A DNA stretch of 64,000 bases from Gammaproteobacteria bacterium. GTDB taxonomy: Bacteria > Pseudomonadota > Gammaproteobacteria > Enterobacterales > Permianibacteraceae. A program made the position numbers and the translations under genes. The stretch spans positions 124,001 through 188,000 of the forward strand of contig JACPFT010000012.1 in NCBI GenBank assembly GCA_016182845.1. Reading direction: 5' to 3'. This document shows, piece by piece, positions 54,641-64,000 of this stretch (position 1 is the stretch's first letter; each line of letters begins with the position of its first letter). The notes under the pieces were generated by a model. That model searched no databases and was not told the origin of the DNA. It worked only from the letters and a program-made list of their open reading frames with translations.

Positions 54641-56182
54641 ATGACCACCATGACGACTTTCACCCTCACTCCCGGCCAGCTGACCCTGGCCCAGTTGCGC
54701 GCAGTGGCCCGTGGCCAGCACAGCCACTTCGCCCTGAACCCGGCCAGCCATGCCGCGATCCAGGCCTCCGCCGAGACCGTGCGCAAGATCCTCGCCGAGG
54801 ACCGCACGGTCTACGGCATCAACACCGGTTTCGGCCTCCTGGCCCAGACGCGCATTCCGGCCGACAAGCTGGCCCTCTTGCAGACCTCCCTGGTCCTGTC
54901 CCATGCCGTGGGCACGGGCAATCTGATGCGCGACGAGGTCGTGCGCCTGTTGATGGTACTGAAGATCTCGTCCCTGGGCCGCGGCCACTCCGGCGTGCGC
55001 CTGGAACTCATCGAAGGCCTCGTCGCCCTGCTCAATGCCGGCGTCTATCCCTGCATTCCCGAGAAGGGTTCGGTGGGCGCTTCCGGCGATCTGGCTCCCC
55101 TGGCTCATATGTCCCTGGCCCTGATCGGCGAGGGCGAAGTGCGCGTCGACGGCCGTATCGTCCCGGCCGTGGAAGGTCTGGCCAAGGCCGGTCTCAAGCC
55201 CATAGCTCTGGGCCCGAAGGAGGGCCTGGCACTGCTGAACGGCACCCAGGCCTCCACGGCCCTGGCCCTCTGCGGCCTGTTCATGGCCGAGGATGCCTAT
55301 GCCGCCGCCGTGGTCACCGGCTCGCTCTGCGTCGATGCCGCCCTGGGCTCGGTCACGCCCTTCGACGATCGCATCCACGCCGTGCGCGGCCATGCCGGCC
55401 AGCGCGAAGTGGCCGCCGTGTACCGGGAGCTCCTGGCCGGTTCGGGCATCAACGCCTCCCATGCCGACTGCGGCAAGGTGCAGGACCCCTATTCCCTGCG
55501 CTGCCAGCCCCAGGTCATGGGCGCCTGCCTGGACCAGCTGCGCCATGCGGCCTCCGTGCTCCTGACCGAGGCCAATGCCGTGTCCGACAACCCCCTGGTG
55601 TTCCCGGACGACATGGAATGCCTGTCCGGCGGCAACTTCCACGCCGAGCCGGTGGCCATGGCCGCCGACAACATCGCCATCGCCATCAGCGAGATCGGCG
55701 CCATCTCCGAGCGGCGCTCTGCCCTCTTGCTCGACAAGCAGATGTCCCAGCTGCCGGCCTTCCTGGTCAATGACTCCGGCATCAACTCCGGCTTCATGAT
55801 CGCCCAAGTGACCGCCGCCGCCCTGGCCTCCGAGAACAAGACCCTGGCCCATCCAGCCTCGGTGGACTCCCTGCCCACCTCGGCCAACCAGGAAGACCAT
55901 GTGTCCATGGCCACCTTCGCCGCGCGCCGCCTGACCGACATGGCGGAAAACACCGCCGGCGTGGTCGCCGTGGAGCTCCTGGCCGCCGCCCAGGGCGTGG
56001 ACTTCCGCGCCCCCCACAAGACCTCGCCGAAGTTGCAGACGATTATGGACGCCCTGCGCGCCGACGTGCCCTTCTATGACAAGGACCGCTATTTCGCGCC
56101 GGACCTGGAAGCGGCCAAGCGCCTGGTGATGCGTGGCGCGTTTAACCGCCTGATACCGGCCGGCCTGCTGCCTAGCCTGTAG
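54641..56182 (+). CDS. hutH: Histidine ammonia-lyase HutH
   Basis: A 513-residue MIO-dependent lyase that removes ammonia from histidine to give urocanate. The MIO-forming Ala-Ser-Gly is in [14 protein letters not shown] near residue 147, the catalytic Tyr is in [10 protein letters not shown], and NGTQASTAL and [11 protein letters not shown] are conserved. The start is ATG 54641 (or 54650); no good Shine-Dalgarno sequence is visible because the repeat ends at the start codon, so translation may depend on the repeat or coupling. It is closed by a strong terminator. It is the last gene of the hutC-hutU-hutH arm. Confidence 0.96.
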   Translation: MTTMTTFTLTPGQLTLAQLRAVARGQHSHFALNPASHAAIQASAETVRKILAEDRTVYGINTGFGLLAQTRIPADKLALLQTSLVLSHAVGTGNLMRDEVVRLLMVLKISSLGRGHSGVRLELIEGLVALLNAGVYPCIPEKGSVGASGDLAPLAHMSLALIGEGEVRVDGRIVPAVEGLAKAGLKPIALGPKEGLALLNGTQASTALALCGLFMAEDAYAAAVVTGSLCVDAALGSVTPFDDRIHAVRGHAGQREVAAVYRELLAGSGINASHADCGKVQDPYSLRCQPQVMGACLDQLRHAASVLLTEANAVSDNPLVFPDDMECLSGGNFHAEPVAMAADNIAIAISEIGAISERRSALLLDKQMSQLPAFLVNDSGINSGFMIAQVTAAALASENKTLAHPASVDSLPTSANQEDHVSMATFAARRLTDMAENTAGVVAVELLAAAQGVDFRAPHKTSPKLQTIMDALRADVPFYDKDRYFAPDLEAAKRLVMRGAFNRLIPAGLLPSL

Positions 56183-56200
56183 GCGGTCTGTGCTGGAAGA

Positions 56201-56228
56201 ATGCCCCGTTCGCCGGGGCATTTTTTTT
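56201..56228 (+). terminator. Intrinsic terminator of hutH
   Basis: A perfect 8-bp stem, ATGCCCCG / CGGGGCAT, with a five-nt loop, followed by eight T. A textbook Rho-independent terminator 19 nt after the hutH stop. Confidence 0.95.
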
Positions 56229-56296
56229 GCGCCGGGCTATCCTTATTTCAATCACCCCAAGAACAAACGGACTCCCCTAATCCCAGGAGGCCAGCC

Positions 56297-56623
56297 ATGT
56301 CTCGCGTGCTTCCCCAAGTTGGCGCTTGGTTCAAGAATGTCGTTGAAGATCAAACCTTTGAAGTCGTCGCCTTCGACGAGGACGAGGAACAGATCGGCAT
56401 CCAGTTCGAAACCGGCGAGATTGAGGAGCTGGACCTGGACACCTGGCACGAAATGGCCATCACCGAGATCGCGGCCCCGGAGGACTGGGATGGCGCCTTC
56501 GAGGACACCGAGATGGATGATAAGGAGCGCCGCAGCGCCAAGCGCTTCGCCATGGAGGAGGAAGAAGGCTGGGAAGGCGAGACCGTGGACGAGTTGGGAC
56601 TGGGGGACGAGGACGAGTTCTGA
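56297..56623 (+). CDS. Small acidic protein (DUF6763-like)
   Basis: A 108-residue acidic protein. Its first 60 residues match a DUF6763 pattern (GAWFKNVVEDQTFEVVAFD, FETGEIEELDLDTWHEM, APEDWDGAFED). AGGAGG lies seven nt before the ATG. The C-terminal tail is strongly Glu/Asp-rich. A role is unknown; the fold looks like a small beta barrel with an acidic extension. Confidence 0.82.
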   Translation: MSRVLPQVGAWFKNVVEDQTFEVVAFDEDEEQIGIQFETGEIEELDLDTWHEMAITEIAAPEDWDGAFEDTEMDDKERRSAKRFAMEEEEGWEGETVDELGLGDEDEF

Positions 56624-56643
56624 GACGTGGAGGAAGAAGATTG

Positions 56644-56908
56644 ACCGCCAAGGCGCCAAGAACGCCAAGGAAAGAGAAAGCAGTCGTTAAACCTGTCATA
56701 CCCGCGCAGGTGGGAATCTGAAGAACCCCCTCTCCCTTACCCTCTCCCATCAAGGGAGAGGGGACTAGAGGCGCACCTAGCACGCCGGCTTTGCCCCTCC
56801 CCCATTTCGGGGGAGGGGTTGGGGAGAGGGTCTTATGGGTCCGCCTGCGCGGGCATGGCGAGTCTCACTGTTTTTACCTTTCCTTGGCGTTCTTGGCGCC
56901 TTGGCGGT
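56644..56908. repeat. Composite nested repeat block
   Basis: Outer 32-bp perfect inverted arms (56644-56675 and 56877-56908, starting ACCGCCAAGGCGCC) enclose a family-B-like half (GTCATACCCGCGCAGG), a CCCTCTCCC...GGGAGAGGG palindrome and a CCCCTCCCCC...GGGGGAGGGG hairpin. Open reading frames across it, such as FLGVLGALAVN, are translations of the repeat. It fills the 301-nt convergent gap between the DUF6763-like gene and lolD. Confidence 0.85.
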
Positions 56909-56924
56909 TAATCCCTCTTCCCTC

Positions 56925-57617
56925 TTAGGCCAGCACGCGCCCGTCGTCCATCTGCAACACCCGGTCCATGCGCCGGGCCAGGTTCATGTCGTGGGTCACC
57001 AGCACGAAGCTGGTTTTCAGTTGCTGGTTGAGCTCCAGGATCAGGCCGTAGATTTCGTCCGAGGTCTTGTGGTCCAGGTTACCGGTCGGTTCGTCGGCGA
57101 GGACGCACAGGGGCTCGGTGACCAGGGCGCGGGCGATGGCGATACGCTGGCGTTCGCCGCCGGACAGCTCGCCGGGCTTGTGGGACTCGCGCTTGGCGAG
57201 GCCGACGCGGGCGATGATGGCGGCGGCCTTGGCCTTGGCCTCGGCGGGCTTGAGGCCCCGGATCAGCAGCGGCATGGCGACATTCTCCAGGGCGGAGAAC
57301 TCGGGCAAGAGGTGATGGAACTGGTAAACGAAGCCCAGGGTCCGGTTACGTAAGCGGCCGCGCGCGGTTTCGCTCAAGGCCGACAGCTGCTCACCCTGAA
57401 CCTGCACCATGCCCTGTGTCGGCGTGTCCAGCCCGCCCAGCAAGTGCAGCAGCGTACTCTTGCCCGAACCGGAGGCGCCGACGATGGCGATGCGCTCGCC
57501 GGCGGCGACGGAGAGATCGATACCGCGCAGCACGTCTACCTTGCTGGCGCCGTCGTCGTAGGTCTTGCTCAGGCCCTGGCAGGCCAACACCGGGATGTTC
57601 ATGCTCGGATTACTCAT
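56925..57617 (-). CDS. lolD: Lipoprotein-releasing ABC transporter ATPase LolD
   Basis: A 230-residue ABC ATPase with Walker [19 protein letters not shown], signature [16 protein letters not shown], Walker [14 protein letters not shown] and the H-loop LVTHDMNLA. With LolC/E it extracts outer-membrane lipoproteins from the inner membrane for LolA. The start may be ATG 57617, overlapping the lolC stop by eight nt, or ATG 57602; 57617 is preferred because GAGG is correctly spaced. Confidence 0.95.
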   Translation of the reverse strand: MSNPSMNIPVLACQGLSKTYDDGASKVDVLRGIDLSVAAGERIAIVGASGSGKSTLLHLLGGLDTPTQGMVQVQGEQLSALSETARGRLRNRTLGFVYQFHHLLPEFSALENVAMPLLIRGLKPAEAKAKAAAIIARVGLAKRESHKPGELSGGERQRIAIARALVTEPLCVLADEPTGNLDHKTSDEIYGLILELNQQLKTSFVLVTHDMNLARRMDRVLQMDDGRVLA

Positions 57618-58860
57618 AGCGCAGGGCCTCGGCGGGCTGGATGCGCGAGGCGCGCCAGGCGGGATAAAGCGTGGCCAGGAGCGAGAGCACGACCGAGGCC
57701 AGGGTGATGAAGCCCACGTCGTCGCCGTGGATTTCCGAGGGCAGGAAGCTGATGAAATAGACGTCCGGCGAGAGGAAGTGCTGGCCGGAAACCTGCTCGA
57801 TCCAGGCGACGAGATCGGCGACGTTGTAGGCAAGACTGAGGCCACCGACGAGGCCCAGCAGGGTGCCGATCAGCCCGTTCACCGAGCCTTGCACGACGAA
57901 GATGCCCATGATGGTGCGCGGACTCGCGCCCAGGGTGCGCAGGATGGCGATGTCGCTCTGCTTGTCGGTCACGGCCATGACCAGGGTGGACACGATGTTG
58001 AAGGCCGCCACGGCGATGATCAGCATCAAGAGCAGGAACATCATGCGCTTCTCCATCTTGATGGCGGAGAACAGCGAACCTTGGATACGCGTCCAGTCCG
58101 AGGTGTAGTAGGAACCCTGCAGCTCATCGCGCAGCTCGGCGGCCAGGAAGGGTGCATCGAAGAGATCGGCGAGCTTGAGGCGCACGCCGCTGACTTCGTC
58201 CGGTCCGTATTTGGCCAGGCGTCCGGCGTCCTTAATGTGCACCAGCGCCATGTTGGCATCCATCTCGGCACCGATCTTGAACGTGCCCACCACCTTGAAC
58301 TGCTTGATGGCCGGCACGGCGCCGGCGATGGTGGCGGTCGAGCCTTCCGGGGTGATCACGGCCACCTTGTCGCCGACGCCGACCCCCAGGGAGCGAGCAA
58401 GGAGCTCGCCGAGGATGATGCCGAATTTACCCGGTTGCAGCTTCTCGAAATCCCCCAGGCGCATATGGCCGGGCAGGATGGAGACATTTTTCTCGGCCTC
58501 GGGATCGATGCCCGAGACCACCGCGAATTGGTTGATCGTGCCGTTGTTGAGGATGGCCTGCAGGCTGATATACGGTGCCGAGGCCACGACGCCCGGCTTC
58601 TTTTCCAATTCCGTCGCCAGTCCGCGCCAATCCGCCACCGGCCCGAACAGATCGGAGACCATGACATGGGGCGTCACGCCCAATATGCGGTCGCGCAGTT
58701 CCCGCTCGAAACCGTTCATCACCGAAAGCACGGTGATGAGCACGGTCACGCCCAGGGCGATGCCCAGCATGGACGTGAGCGAGATGAAGGAAATGAAGTG
58801 GTTGCGGCGCTTGGCGCGCGTGTAGCGCAGGCCGACGAAGAAGGGAATGGAGCGCAGCAT
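57610..58860 (-). CDS. lolC: Lipoprotein-releasing ABC transporter permease LolC/LolE
   Basis: A 416-residue permease with an N-terminal membrane helix ([21 protein letters not shown]), a large periplasmic domain, and three C-terminal helices ([57 protein letters not shown]). The ATPase lolD follows. Only one permease gene is present, so the transporter may be a homodimeric LolC-type (sometimes called LolF) or use a partner elsewhere. Confidence 0.92.
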   Translation of the reverse strand: MLRSIPFFVGLRYTRAKRRNHFISFISLTSMLGIALGVTVLITVLSVMNGFERELRDRILGVTPHVMVSDLFGPVADWRGLATELEKKPGVVASAPYISLQAILNNGTINQFAVVSGIDPEAEKNVSILPGHMRLGDFEKLQPGKFGIILGELLARSLGVGVGDKVAVITPEGSTATIAGAVPAIKQFKVVGTFKIGAEMDANMALVHIKDAGRLAKYGPDEVSGVRLKLADLFDAPFLAAELRDELQGSYYTSDWTRIQGSLFSAIKMEKRMMFLLLMLIIAVAAFNIVSTLVMAVTDKQSDIAILRTLGASPRTIMGIFVVQGSVNGLIGTLLGLVGGLSLAYNVADLVAWIEQVSGQHFLSPDVYFISFLPSEIHGDDVGFITLASVVLSLLATLYPAWRASRIQPAEALRYE

Positions 58861-58998
58861 CCTGATCCTTAAGCGGGTGATCCCTGGGGAACGCGAGGGG
58901 CGCTATTCTAACTGATAGCGCCCGGCCGCGTGCGGCCAATCGCGGGGCAGGCGGCGGGCAATCGTTACAAGCGGTTTCTATCCGAAAGGGAGGCGACG

Positions 58999-59316
58999 AT
59001 GCGCATCCTCTTAGGCTTACTCCTCATCCTGAGCCTGCCCCTCGCCCAGGCCGATTACCTGCGCACGCCCATAGGCCAACAAGGCGATCAAACGCTGGCC
59101 CTGCCGGAACTGGGCCAGTCCATGGCCTCGGTCCTGGCCCGCTTTGGCGAGCCCCTGGAAAAGCACGCCGCCGTCGGCCAGCCGCCCATCAGCCGCTGGG
59201 ATTACCCGCAGTTCTCGGTGTATTTTGAGTACCAGCATGTGCTCACCACCGTGCGTAAACGCCTGCCGCCGCCGCCACTGCCGCCGGTGTCCGTGCCCGA
59301 CGAATCCATTCCGTGA
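58999..59316 (+). CDS. Small exported hypothetical protein
   Basis: A 105-residue protein with a signal peptide (ILLGLLLILSLPLAQA). The mature part carries GQTxALPELGQSM-type sequence (LALPELGQSMASVLARFGEP) and PPISRWDYPQFSVYFEYQHVL, then a Pro-rich tail. GGGAGG lies about six nt before the ATG. It resembles small proteins near mfd whose role is unknown. It is divergent from lolC and about 75 nt upstream of mfd, so cotranscription with mfd is possible. Confidence 0.75.
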   Translation: MRILLGLLLILSLPLAQADYLRTPIGQQGDQTLALPELGQSMASVLARFGEPLEKHAAVGQPPISRWDYPQFSVYFEYQHVLTTVRKRLPPPPLPPVSVPDESIP

Positions 59317-59391
59317 TGGTGCTACAATCCCCGGCGATTTTGCGCCTTGAGGGCATCCCGCCCGGCGCGCCCGATCCCGGTAAAGCATCCC

Positions 59392-62300
59392 ATGGCCGCC
59401 ATCAAGCCCCTTGCCCTCCCGCCCCTGCCCGTTGACGCCGGCGACCGCCGTTTCTGGGGCCAGCTGCCCGGTTCGTCCCTGAGCCTGGCCGTCGCCCAGG
59501 CAGCCCAGGCCCATGACGGCCTGGTCCTGGTGGCGACGCCGGATATGCCGACGGCCATCCGCTTGGAACAGGAAATCGCCCTATTCCTGGGCGAGAGCGC
59601 CCTGCCGGTCATGGGCTTCCCGGACTGGGAAATGCTGCCCTACGACAGCTTCTCGCCCCACCAGGACATCGTCTCGGCGCGCTTGCTCGCGCTCTACCGC
59701 CTCCCCCAGCTCAAGCGCGGCGTTCTGGTGGTGCCTGTCTCCACCCTGCTCCAGCGCTTGGCGCCGCGCCGCTATGTGGCCGGCTCCACCCTGCTGCTGG
59801 CCAAGGGCGATCGCCTGGACCCGGTGGCCTTTCGCGAGCGCCTCACCGCCGCCGGCTACCGCAGCGTGGGTCAGGTCATGGAGCACGGCGAATTCGCCCT
59901 GCGCGGCTCCCTGCTCGATCTCTTCCCCATGGGCAGCACGACGCCCTATCGCATCGATTTCTTCGACGACGAGGTGGACTCCATCCGCGTCTTCGACGTG
60001 GACAGCCAGCGCTCCGGGGACAGCCTGGAACGCATCGACCTCCTGCCGGCCCGGGAATTCCCGCTCACCGAGGAGAGCATCGCCCGCTTCCGCGCCGCCT
60101 GGCGCTCGCGCTTCGAGACGAGCGTGCACAAGAACGGCATCTACCAGCTGGTCAGCCAGGGCGGCGCACCGGCCGGCATCGAGTTCTACCTGCCCATGTT
60201 CTTCGAGGCCACGGAAACCCTGTTCGACTACCTGCCTGCCAAGACCCTGGCCCTGAGCCTGGGCCCCCTGGACCAGGCTGTGGAGCGTTACTGGACCGAG
60301 GTGGACGAGCGTTACGAGAGCCTGCGCCACGACCGGGAGCGCCCGCTGCTGCCGCCGGAAGAGCTGTTCCTGCGTTCGGAGACCCTGTTCACCGCCCTCA
60401 AGCGCTTCCCGCGCATCCAGGCCGAGCACGAGCGCATCGAGAGCGGCGCCGGCCGCCACGCCTTCCCGGTCGCCGCGCCGCCGGAGATGGTCATCAACCC
60501 CAAGGCCGACAGCCCGCTTGCCGCCGTGCACGGCTTCCTGGCCGGCTTCCAAGGCCGCGCCCTGTTCTGCGCCGAGTCTGCCGGCCGGCGCGAGTCCCTG
60601 CTGGATCTCCTGGGCCGCAACGGCATCCAGCCCAAGGTCTATGAAACCCTGGCCGAGTTCCTGGGCGACCAGGCCGCACTGGGCATCACCGTCGCGCCCA
60701 TCGAGGACGGTTTTCTGCTCACCGAGAAGCGGCTGGCCTTCATCGCCGAGAAGCAGCTCTTCGGCAACCGCGTCATGCAGAGCCGGCGCCGGCGCGGTGC
60801 CAAGGCCACCGACCCCGATGCCCTGATCCGCTCGCTTGCCGAGCTCAAGCCCGGCGATCCCATCGTGCATATCGATCATGGCGTGGGCCGCTACCAGGGC
60901 CTGACGGTGATCGACGAGGCGGAGTTCTTGCTCCTCGCCTACGGCGGTGGCGACAAGCTCTACGTGCCGGTCCACGCCCTGCACCTGGTCGCGCGCTACT
61001 CGGGCCTGGACGCCGAGGCCGCGCCCATCAACAAGCTGGGCACGGAAGCCTGGTCCAAGGCCCGGCGCAAGGCTGCCGAGAAGGCCCGGGACGTGGCCGC
61101 CGAGCTCCTGGACATCCACGCCCGGCGCGCCGCCAAGCCCGGCTTCGCCTTCGATTGCCCGGAAACCGACTACGCCCGCTTCGCCGCCGCCTTCCCCTTC
61201 GAGGAAACCGCCGACCAGGAGCGGGCCATCGCCGCCGTGGTCGCCGACATGCGCGCCAAGACCGCCATGGACCGCCTGGTCTGCGGCGACGTGGGCTTCG
61301 GCAAGACCGAGGTGGCCATGCGCGCCGCCTTCATCGCCGTGCAGTCGGGCCGGCAGGTCGCCGTGCTGGTACCGACCACCCTGCTCGCCCAGCAGCATTA
61401 CGAGAACTTCAAGGATCGCTTCGCCGACTGGCCGGTGCGTATCGAATCCCTGTCGCGCTTCAAGACCGCCAAGGAGACCGGCGCCGTCGTCGCCGCCCTG
61501 GCCGAGGGCCGGGTCGACATCGTCATCGGCACCCACAAGCTCCTGCAGGAAGGCGTCAAGTTCAAGAACTTGGGGCTGACCATCATCGACGAGGAGCACC
61601 GCTTCGGCGTGCGCCAGAAGGAGGCGTTGAAGGCCTTGCGCTCGGAGGTGGACATCCTCACGCTGACCGCGACGCCCATTCCGCGCACGCTCAATATGTC
61701 GCTGTCGGGCATGCGCGAGATCTCCATCATCGCCACGCCGCCGGCCAAGCGCCTGGCCATCAAGACCTTCGTGCGCGAGTACCAGAAGCCGGTGATCCGC
61801 GAGGCTGTGCTGCGCGAGACCATGCGCGGCGGCCAGGTCTATTACCTGCACAACGACATCGAATCCATCGAGCAGCGCGCCCGCGAACTGGCGGAACTGG
61901 TGCCCGAGGCCCGCATCGCCATCGGCCACGGCCAGATGCGCGAACGCGAGCTGGAATCGGTGATGAGCGATTTTTACCACCAGCGCTTCAACGTCCTGGT
62001 GTGCACGACCATCATCGAGACCGGCATCGACGTGCCCTCGGCCAACACCATCATCATGGAGCGGGCCGACAAGCTGGGCCTGGCCCAGCTGCACCAGTTG
62101 CGCGGCCGCGTCGGCCGTTCCCACCATCAGGCCTATGCCTATCTGCTCACCCCGCCGCCCAAGCTCCTGAGCACCGACGCCCAGAAGCGCCTGGAGGCCA
62201 TCGAGTCCCTGGAAGACCTGGGCGCCGGTTTCACCCTGGCCACCCACGACATGGAGATCCGCGGCGCCGGCGAGCTCCTGGGCGAGGATCAGAGCGGCCA

Positions 62301-62844
62301 GATCGAGAGCATCGGCTTCGCGTTGTACATGGAAATGCTGGAAAACGCCGTCAAGGCCCTGAAGTCCGGCAAGGAACCCAGCCTGGATGCGCTCCTGCGC
62401 AACCAGACCGAGGTGGACCTGCGCATTCCGGCCCTCCTGCCGGAAACCTATGTGCAGGACGTCAACCTGCGCCTGTCCCTGTACAAGCGCATCGCCAGCG
62501 CCGCCAGCGAGGAGGAGCTGAGAGAGCTGCAAGTGGAGATGATCGACCGCTTCGGCCTCCTGCCCGACGCCGCCAAGCAGCTCTTCGCCCTCACCGCCAT
62601 CAAGCTGAAAGCCGCCGCCCTGGGCGTGCTCAAACTCGATGCCGGCCCGGCCGGCGGCCGCCTGGAGTTCGCCAAGGACGCACCGGTCGACCCCATATCC
62701 ATCATCCGCCTGATCCAGAAATCGCCGACGATGTATAAACTGGATGGTCCCGAGCGCCTGAAATTCCTGCGCAAGACCGAGACCCCGGCCGAGCGTCTGA
62801 CCCTGGTGGGCTCGCTGCTCGACCTCATCCAACCGGCCGCCTGA
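59392..62844 (+). CDS. mfd: Transcription-repair coupling factor Mfd
   Basis: A 1150-residue SF2 translocase that removes stalled RNA polymerase from DNA lesions and recruits UvrA. It has the UvrB-like N-terminal module (MGFPDWEMLPYDSFSPHQDI), an RNA polymerase-interaction domain (GGGDKLYVPVHALHLVARYS), Walker A CGDVGFGKTEVAMRAAF, the DEEH box in IIDEEHRFGVRQKEALK, and the motif QLRGRVGRS. The C-terminal TRCF domain is complete. The stop shares one base with the csiV start (TGATG). Confidence 0.97.
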   Translation: MAAIKPLALPPLPVDAGDRRFWGQLPGSSLSLAVAQAAQAHDGLVLVATPDMPTAIRLEQEIALFLGESALPVMGFPDWEMLPYDSFSPHQDIVSARLLALYRLPQLKRGVLVVPVSTLLQRLAPRRYVAGSTLLLAKGDRLDPVAFRERLTAAGYRSVGQVMEHGEFALRGSLLDLFPMGSTTPYRIDFFDDEVDSIRVFDVDSQRSGDSLERIDLLPAREFPLTEESIARFRAAWRSRFETSVHKNGIYQLVSQGGAPAGIEFYLPMFFEATETLFDYLPAKTLALSLGPLDQAVERYWTEVDERYESLRHDRERPLLPPEELFLRSETLFTALKRFPRIQAEHERIESGAGRHAFPVAAPPEMVINPKADSPLAAVHGFLAGFQGRALFCAESAGRRESLLDLLGRNGIQPKVYETLAEFLGDQAALGITVAPIEDGFLLTEKRLAFIAEKQLFGNRVMQSRRRRGAKATDPDALIRSLAELKPGDPIVHIDHGVGRYQGLTVIDEAEFLLLAYGGGDKLYVPVHALHLVARYSGLDAEAAPINKLGTEAWSKARRKAAEKARDVAAELLDIHARRAAKPGFAFDCPETDYARFAAAFPFEETADQERAIAAVVADMRAKTAMDRLVCGDVGFGKTEVAMRAAFIAVQSGRQVAVLVPTTLLAQQHYENFKDRFADWPVRIESLSRFKTAKETGAVVAALAEGRVDIVIGTHKLLQEGVKFKNLGLTIIDEEHRFGVRQKEALKALRSEVDILTLTATPIPRTLNMSLSGMREISIIATPPAKRLAIKTFVREYQKPVIREAVLRETMRGGQVYYLHNDIESIEQRARELAELVPEARIAIGHGQMRERELESVMSDFYHQRFNVLVCTTIIETGIDVPSANTIIMERADKLGLAQLHQLRGRVGRSHHQAYAYLLTPPPKLLSTDAQKRLEAIESLEDLGAGFTLATHDMEIRGAGELLGEDQSGQIESIGFALYMEMLENAVKALKSGKEPSLDALLRNQTEVDLRIPALLPETYVQDVNLRLSLYKRIASAASEEELRELQVEMIDRFGLLPDAAKQLFALTAIKLKAAALGVLKLDAGPAGGRLEFAKDAPVDPISIIRLIQKSPTMYKLDGPERLKFLRKTETPAERLTLVGSLLDLIQPAA

Positions 62845-63752
62845 TGGAAACCGAACTCGCCATGCCGAACCACTTTACCCTGGCCAGCCGCCTGCTCCTC
62901 GCCGCCCTGCTCTGCCTGACCAGCGCGCCGGCCTTCAGCCAGTGGTACGAAGTGGAGGTGCTGGTCTTCGAACCGACCCAGGCCGACGGCAAGGCAGAAA
63001 CCTGGCCGGAGAACGTCAGCCTGCCCAGCGCCGGCAATGCCATCGACATCCTGGCGCCCAGCATCGTCGAGGAGCTGCCGGTCAGCGACGCGCCCGCCGC
63101 CGCGACGCCCGCGACCCTGGAACAAGAGCAACCCTACCAGGCGCTGCCCGCCGCCAGCCTGCGCCTGGGCGAGGCCAAGCGCCGCCTGGAGGCCGCTGCC
63201 TACCGGCCCCTAGCGCACCTGGCCTGGCGCCAGCCGATCACGGCAGCAGCCCAGTCCGTGCCCCTGAAGATCCAGGGTGGCACCAGCTATGCGCAGCCGG
63301 TGCCGCCCCAGCCGCTGGGCGAAATACCGGCGACGGCAGAGACGGCCCCCGTGGACCCGGCGGCCGCCCTGGAAGCCGCCCCCGAGGCCGAGACGTCGCC
63401 GGCGGAAAGCGCGCCGCCGCCCCTCTGGGAACTGGAAGGCTTGCTGCGCCTCAGCGCCGAACCGCAGATCGACTTCGAGGCCGATCTGGTATTGCGCAAG
63501 CTGCTGCCGGCTGCGGAAATCCCCGTCGTCGTCGAAGCCGCCGCCGAACTCGACCCGGCGACCACCGCGCCGGCAATCCCCAACTACCGGCTTTTCGCCG
63601 TGAAGTCGAAAAAACGCCTGAAATCCGAGGAAACCCACTACCTCGATCACCCGCTGCTGGGCGTTCTGGTACAGCTGCGTCCTTACGATCCGCCGACACC
63701 CGACGCGCCGGCTCCGGACACGAACGGCATCGGAACGACGAAGTCGCAGTAA
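62844..63752 (+). CDS. csiV: CsiV family protein
   Basis: A 302-residue protein with a signal peptide (LASRLLLAALLCLTSAPAFS). It is followed by QWYEVEVLVFEPTQADGK, the CsiV start, and a Pro/Ala-rich central part. It ends with YRLFAVKSKKRLKSEETHYLDHPLLGVLVQL, the typical CsiV C-terminus. CsiV was described in Vibrio cholerae as a periplasmic peptidoglycan-binding protein needed for the D-amino-acid response/PBP1A activation with LpoA. Its start overlaps the mfd stop by one base, matching its usual place after mfd in gammaproteobacteria. Confidence 0.9.
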   Translation: METELAMPNHFTLASRLLLAALLCLTSAPAFSQWYEVEVLVFEPTQADGKAETWPENVSLPSAGNAIDILAPSIVEELPVSDAPAAATPATLEQEQPYQALPAASLRLGEAKRRLEAAAYRPLAHLAWRQPITAAAQSVPLKIQGGTSYAQPVPPQPLGEIPATAETAPVDPAAALEAAPEAETSPAESAPPPLWELEGLLRLSAEPQIDFEADLVLRKLLPAAEIPVVVEAAAELDPATTAPAIPNYRLFAVKSKKRLKSEETHYLDHPLLGVLVQLRPYDPPTPDAPAPDTNGIGTTKSQ

Positions 63753-63987
63753 ACCGTAGCTCCCGGCTGAACTTCGGATGAAGTCGCCTCTGAAACACGA
63801 CAAGGCCTGAGACCAATTTCAGCTAAGGCATTAACGATTAAGATCCATTGCACCTAAAAATCTTGGCGCATCGGCTGAAAAACCGGGGCTAGTTCACTGT
63901 TTTACAAGGGCTTCCCGACTAAGCTGAAGACTCGGAACTCCTGTTTTCCCGGTTTCCTATACTCCTCAACGTGGCGGCTCGCCACGC

Positions 63988-63993
63988 GAGGAG
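63988..63993 (+). promoter_or_regulatory. Likely ribosome-binding site of a gene starting beyond the window
   Basis: GAGGAG a few nt before the window end, preceded by a small hairpin (GTGGCG/CGCCAC, 63971-63985) and a TATACT box at 63958. The 250 nt after csiV otherwise hold nothing that I recognise. The next gene probably starts just after base 64000 on the plus strand. Confidence 0.35.
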
Positions 63994-64000
63994 CAAAGGT

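Noticed and set aside
56835-57353. A 172-residue frame starting with FLGVLGALAVN-type sequence
   Set aside because: Starts in the composite repeat and then runs antisense to lolD; this peptide is a common artefact of repeat translation.
59581-62832. A 1083-residue open frame antisense to mfd
   Set aside because: It mirrors a complete, motif-rich mfd gene. GC-rich DNA with biased third positions creates long antisense frames; the translation is low-complexity and has no domain.

Overview
This GC-rich window reads as the chromosome of a free-living gammaproteobacterium that is not a close relative of a standard model species. The main evidence is gene content. A zipA gene sits between smc and ligA, cysZ lies beside them, csiV overlaps the end of mfd, and tsaB is next to a yoaA-type helicase. 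ZipA and CsiV are essentially gammaproteobacterial. No rRNA, tRNA, CRISPR array, transposase, phage or plasmid gene was seen, so most of the window is core chromosome. It is peppered with short non-coding palindromic repeats.

Layout. 1-2.9 kb: the end of a hybrid sensor kinase, an MprF-like flippase without its synthase domain, and a 2OG-Fe(II) oxygenase. 3-5.9 kb: the lower histidine-utilisation genes hutF and hutI, divergent. 5.9-11.4 kb: an exported transglutaminase-like protein, an Slp lipoprotein, an EF-hand protein, and a RegB/RegA redox two-component pair. 11.4-17 kb: tsaB, yoaA whose start codon lies inside a MITE-like repeat, two hypothetical genes, and an ECF sigma operon ending in a DUF3106 protein. 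17-25 kb: cysS, gltX, ppiA, ppiB, lpxH, an exported methyltransferase-like protein, a plsC-type acyltransferase and a hypothetical exported protein. 24.7-34.5 kb: the long minus-strand string smc-zipA-ligA-HAD phosphatase-GNAT-PfkB kinase-sixA, whose last five genes overlap by 1-4 nt, then cysZ in the opposite direction. 34.5-38.5 kb: a signalling cluster (GGDEF/EAL protein, receiver-PP2C protein, PilZ protein). 38.5-45.2 kb: mlaA, a zinc-ribbon membrane protein, a double cyclic-nucleotide-domain protein, prc, a LexA-like repressor with two SOS boxes, and gcdH. 45.3-49.6 kb: lhr. 49.7-56.2 kb: a second hut locus (hutG plus a small partner, hutC, hutU, hutH). 56.3-64 kb: a small acidic protein, lolD, lolC, a small exported protein, mfd and csiV.

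How genes work together. The two hut loci, about 46 kb apart, together encode the five-step histidine pathway (HutH, HutU, HutI, HutF, HutG) plus the HutC repressor, whose probable operator (an exact 12-bp palindrome) sits between the divergent hutG and hutC arms. DNA maintenance is well represented (smc, ligA, a PNKP-type phosphatase, yoaA, lhr, mfd, a LexA-like protein). Envelope functions include lpxH, lolCD, mlaA, prc, csiV, slp and plsC.

The observations most worth following are: (1) the LexA-like repressor keeps a canonical DNA-binding helix and has two SOS boxes at its own promoter but lacks the catalytic serine and the Ala-Gly cleavage site; (2) a stand-alone PNKP-type 3'-phosphatase is translationally coupled to ligA; (3) repeats have become part of genes (yoaA start, hutI stop, hutH leader); (4) several signalling proteins have degenerate active sites. 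No completely new multi-gene defence or biosynthetic system was recognised.
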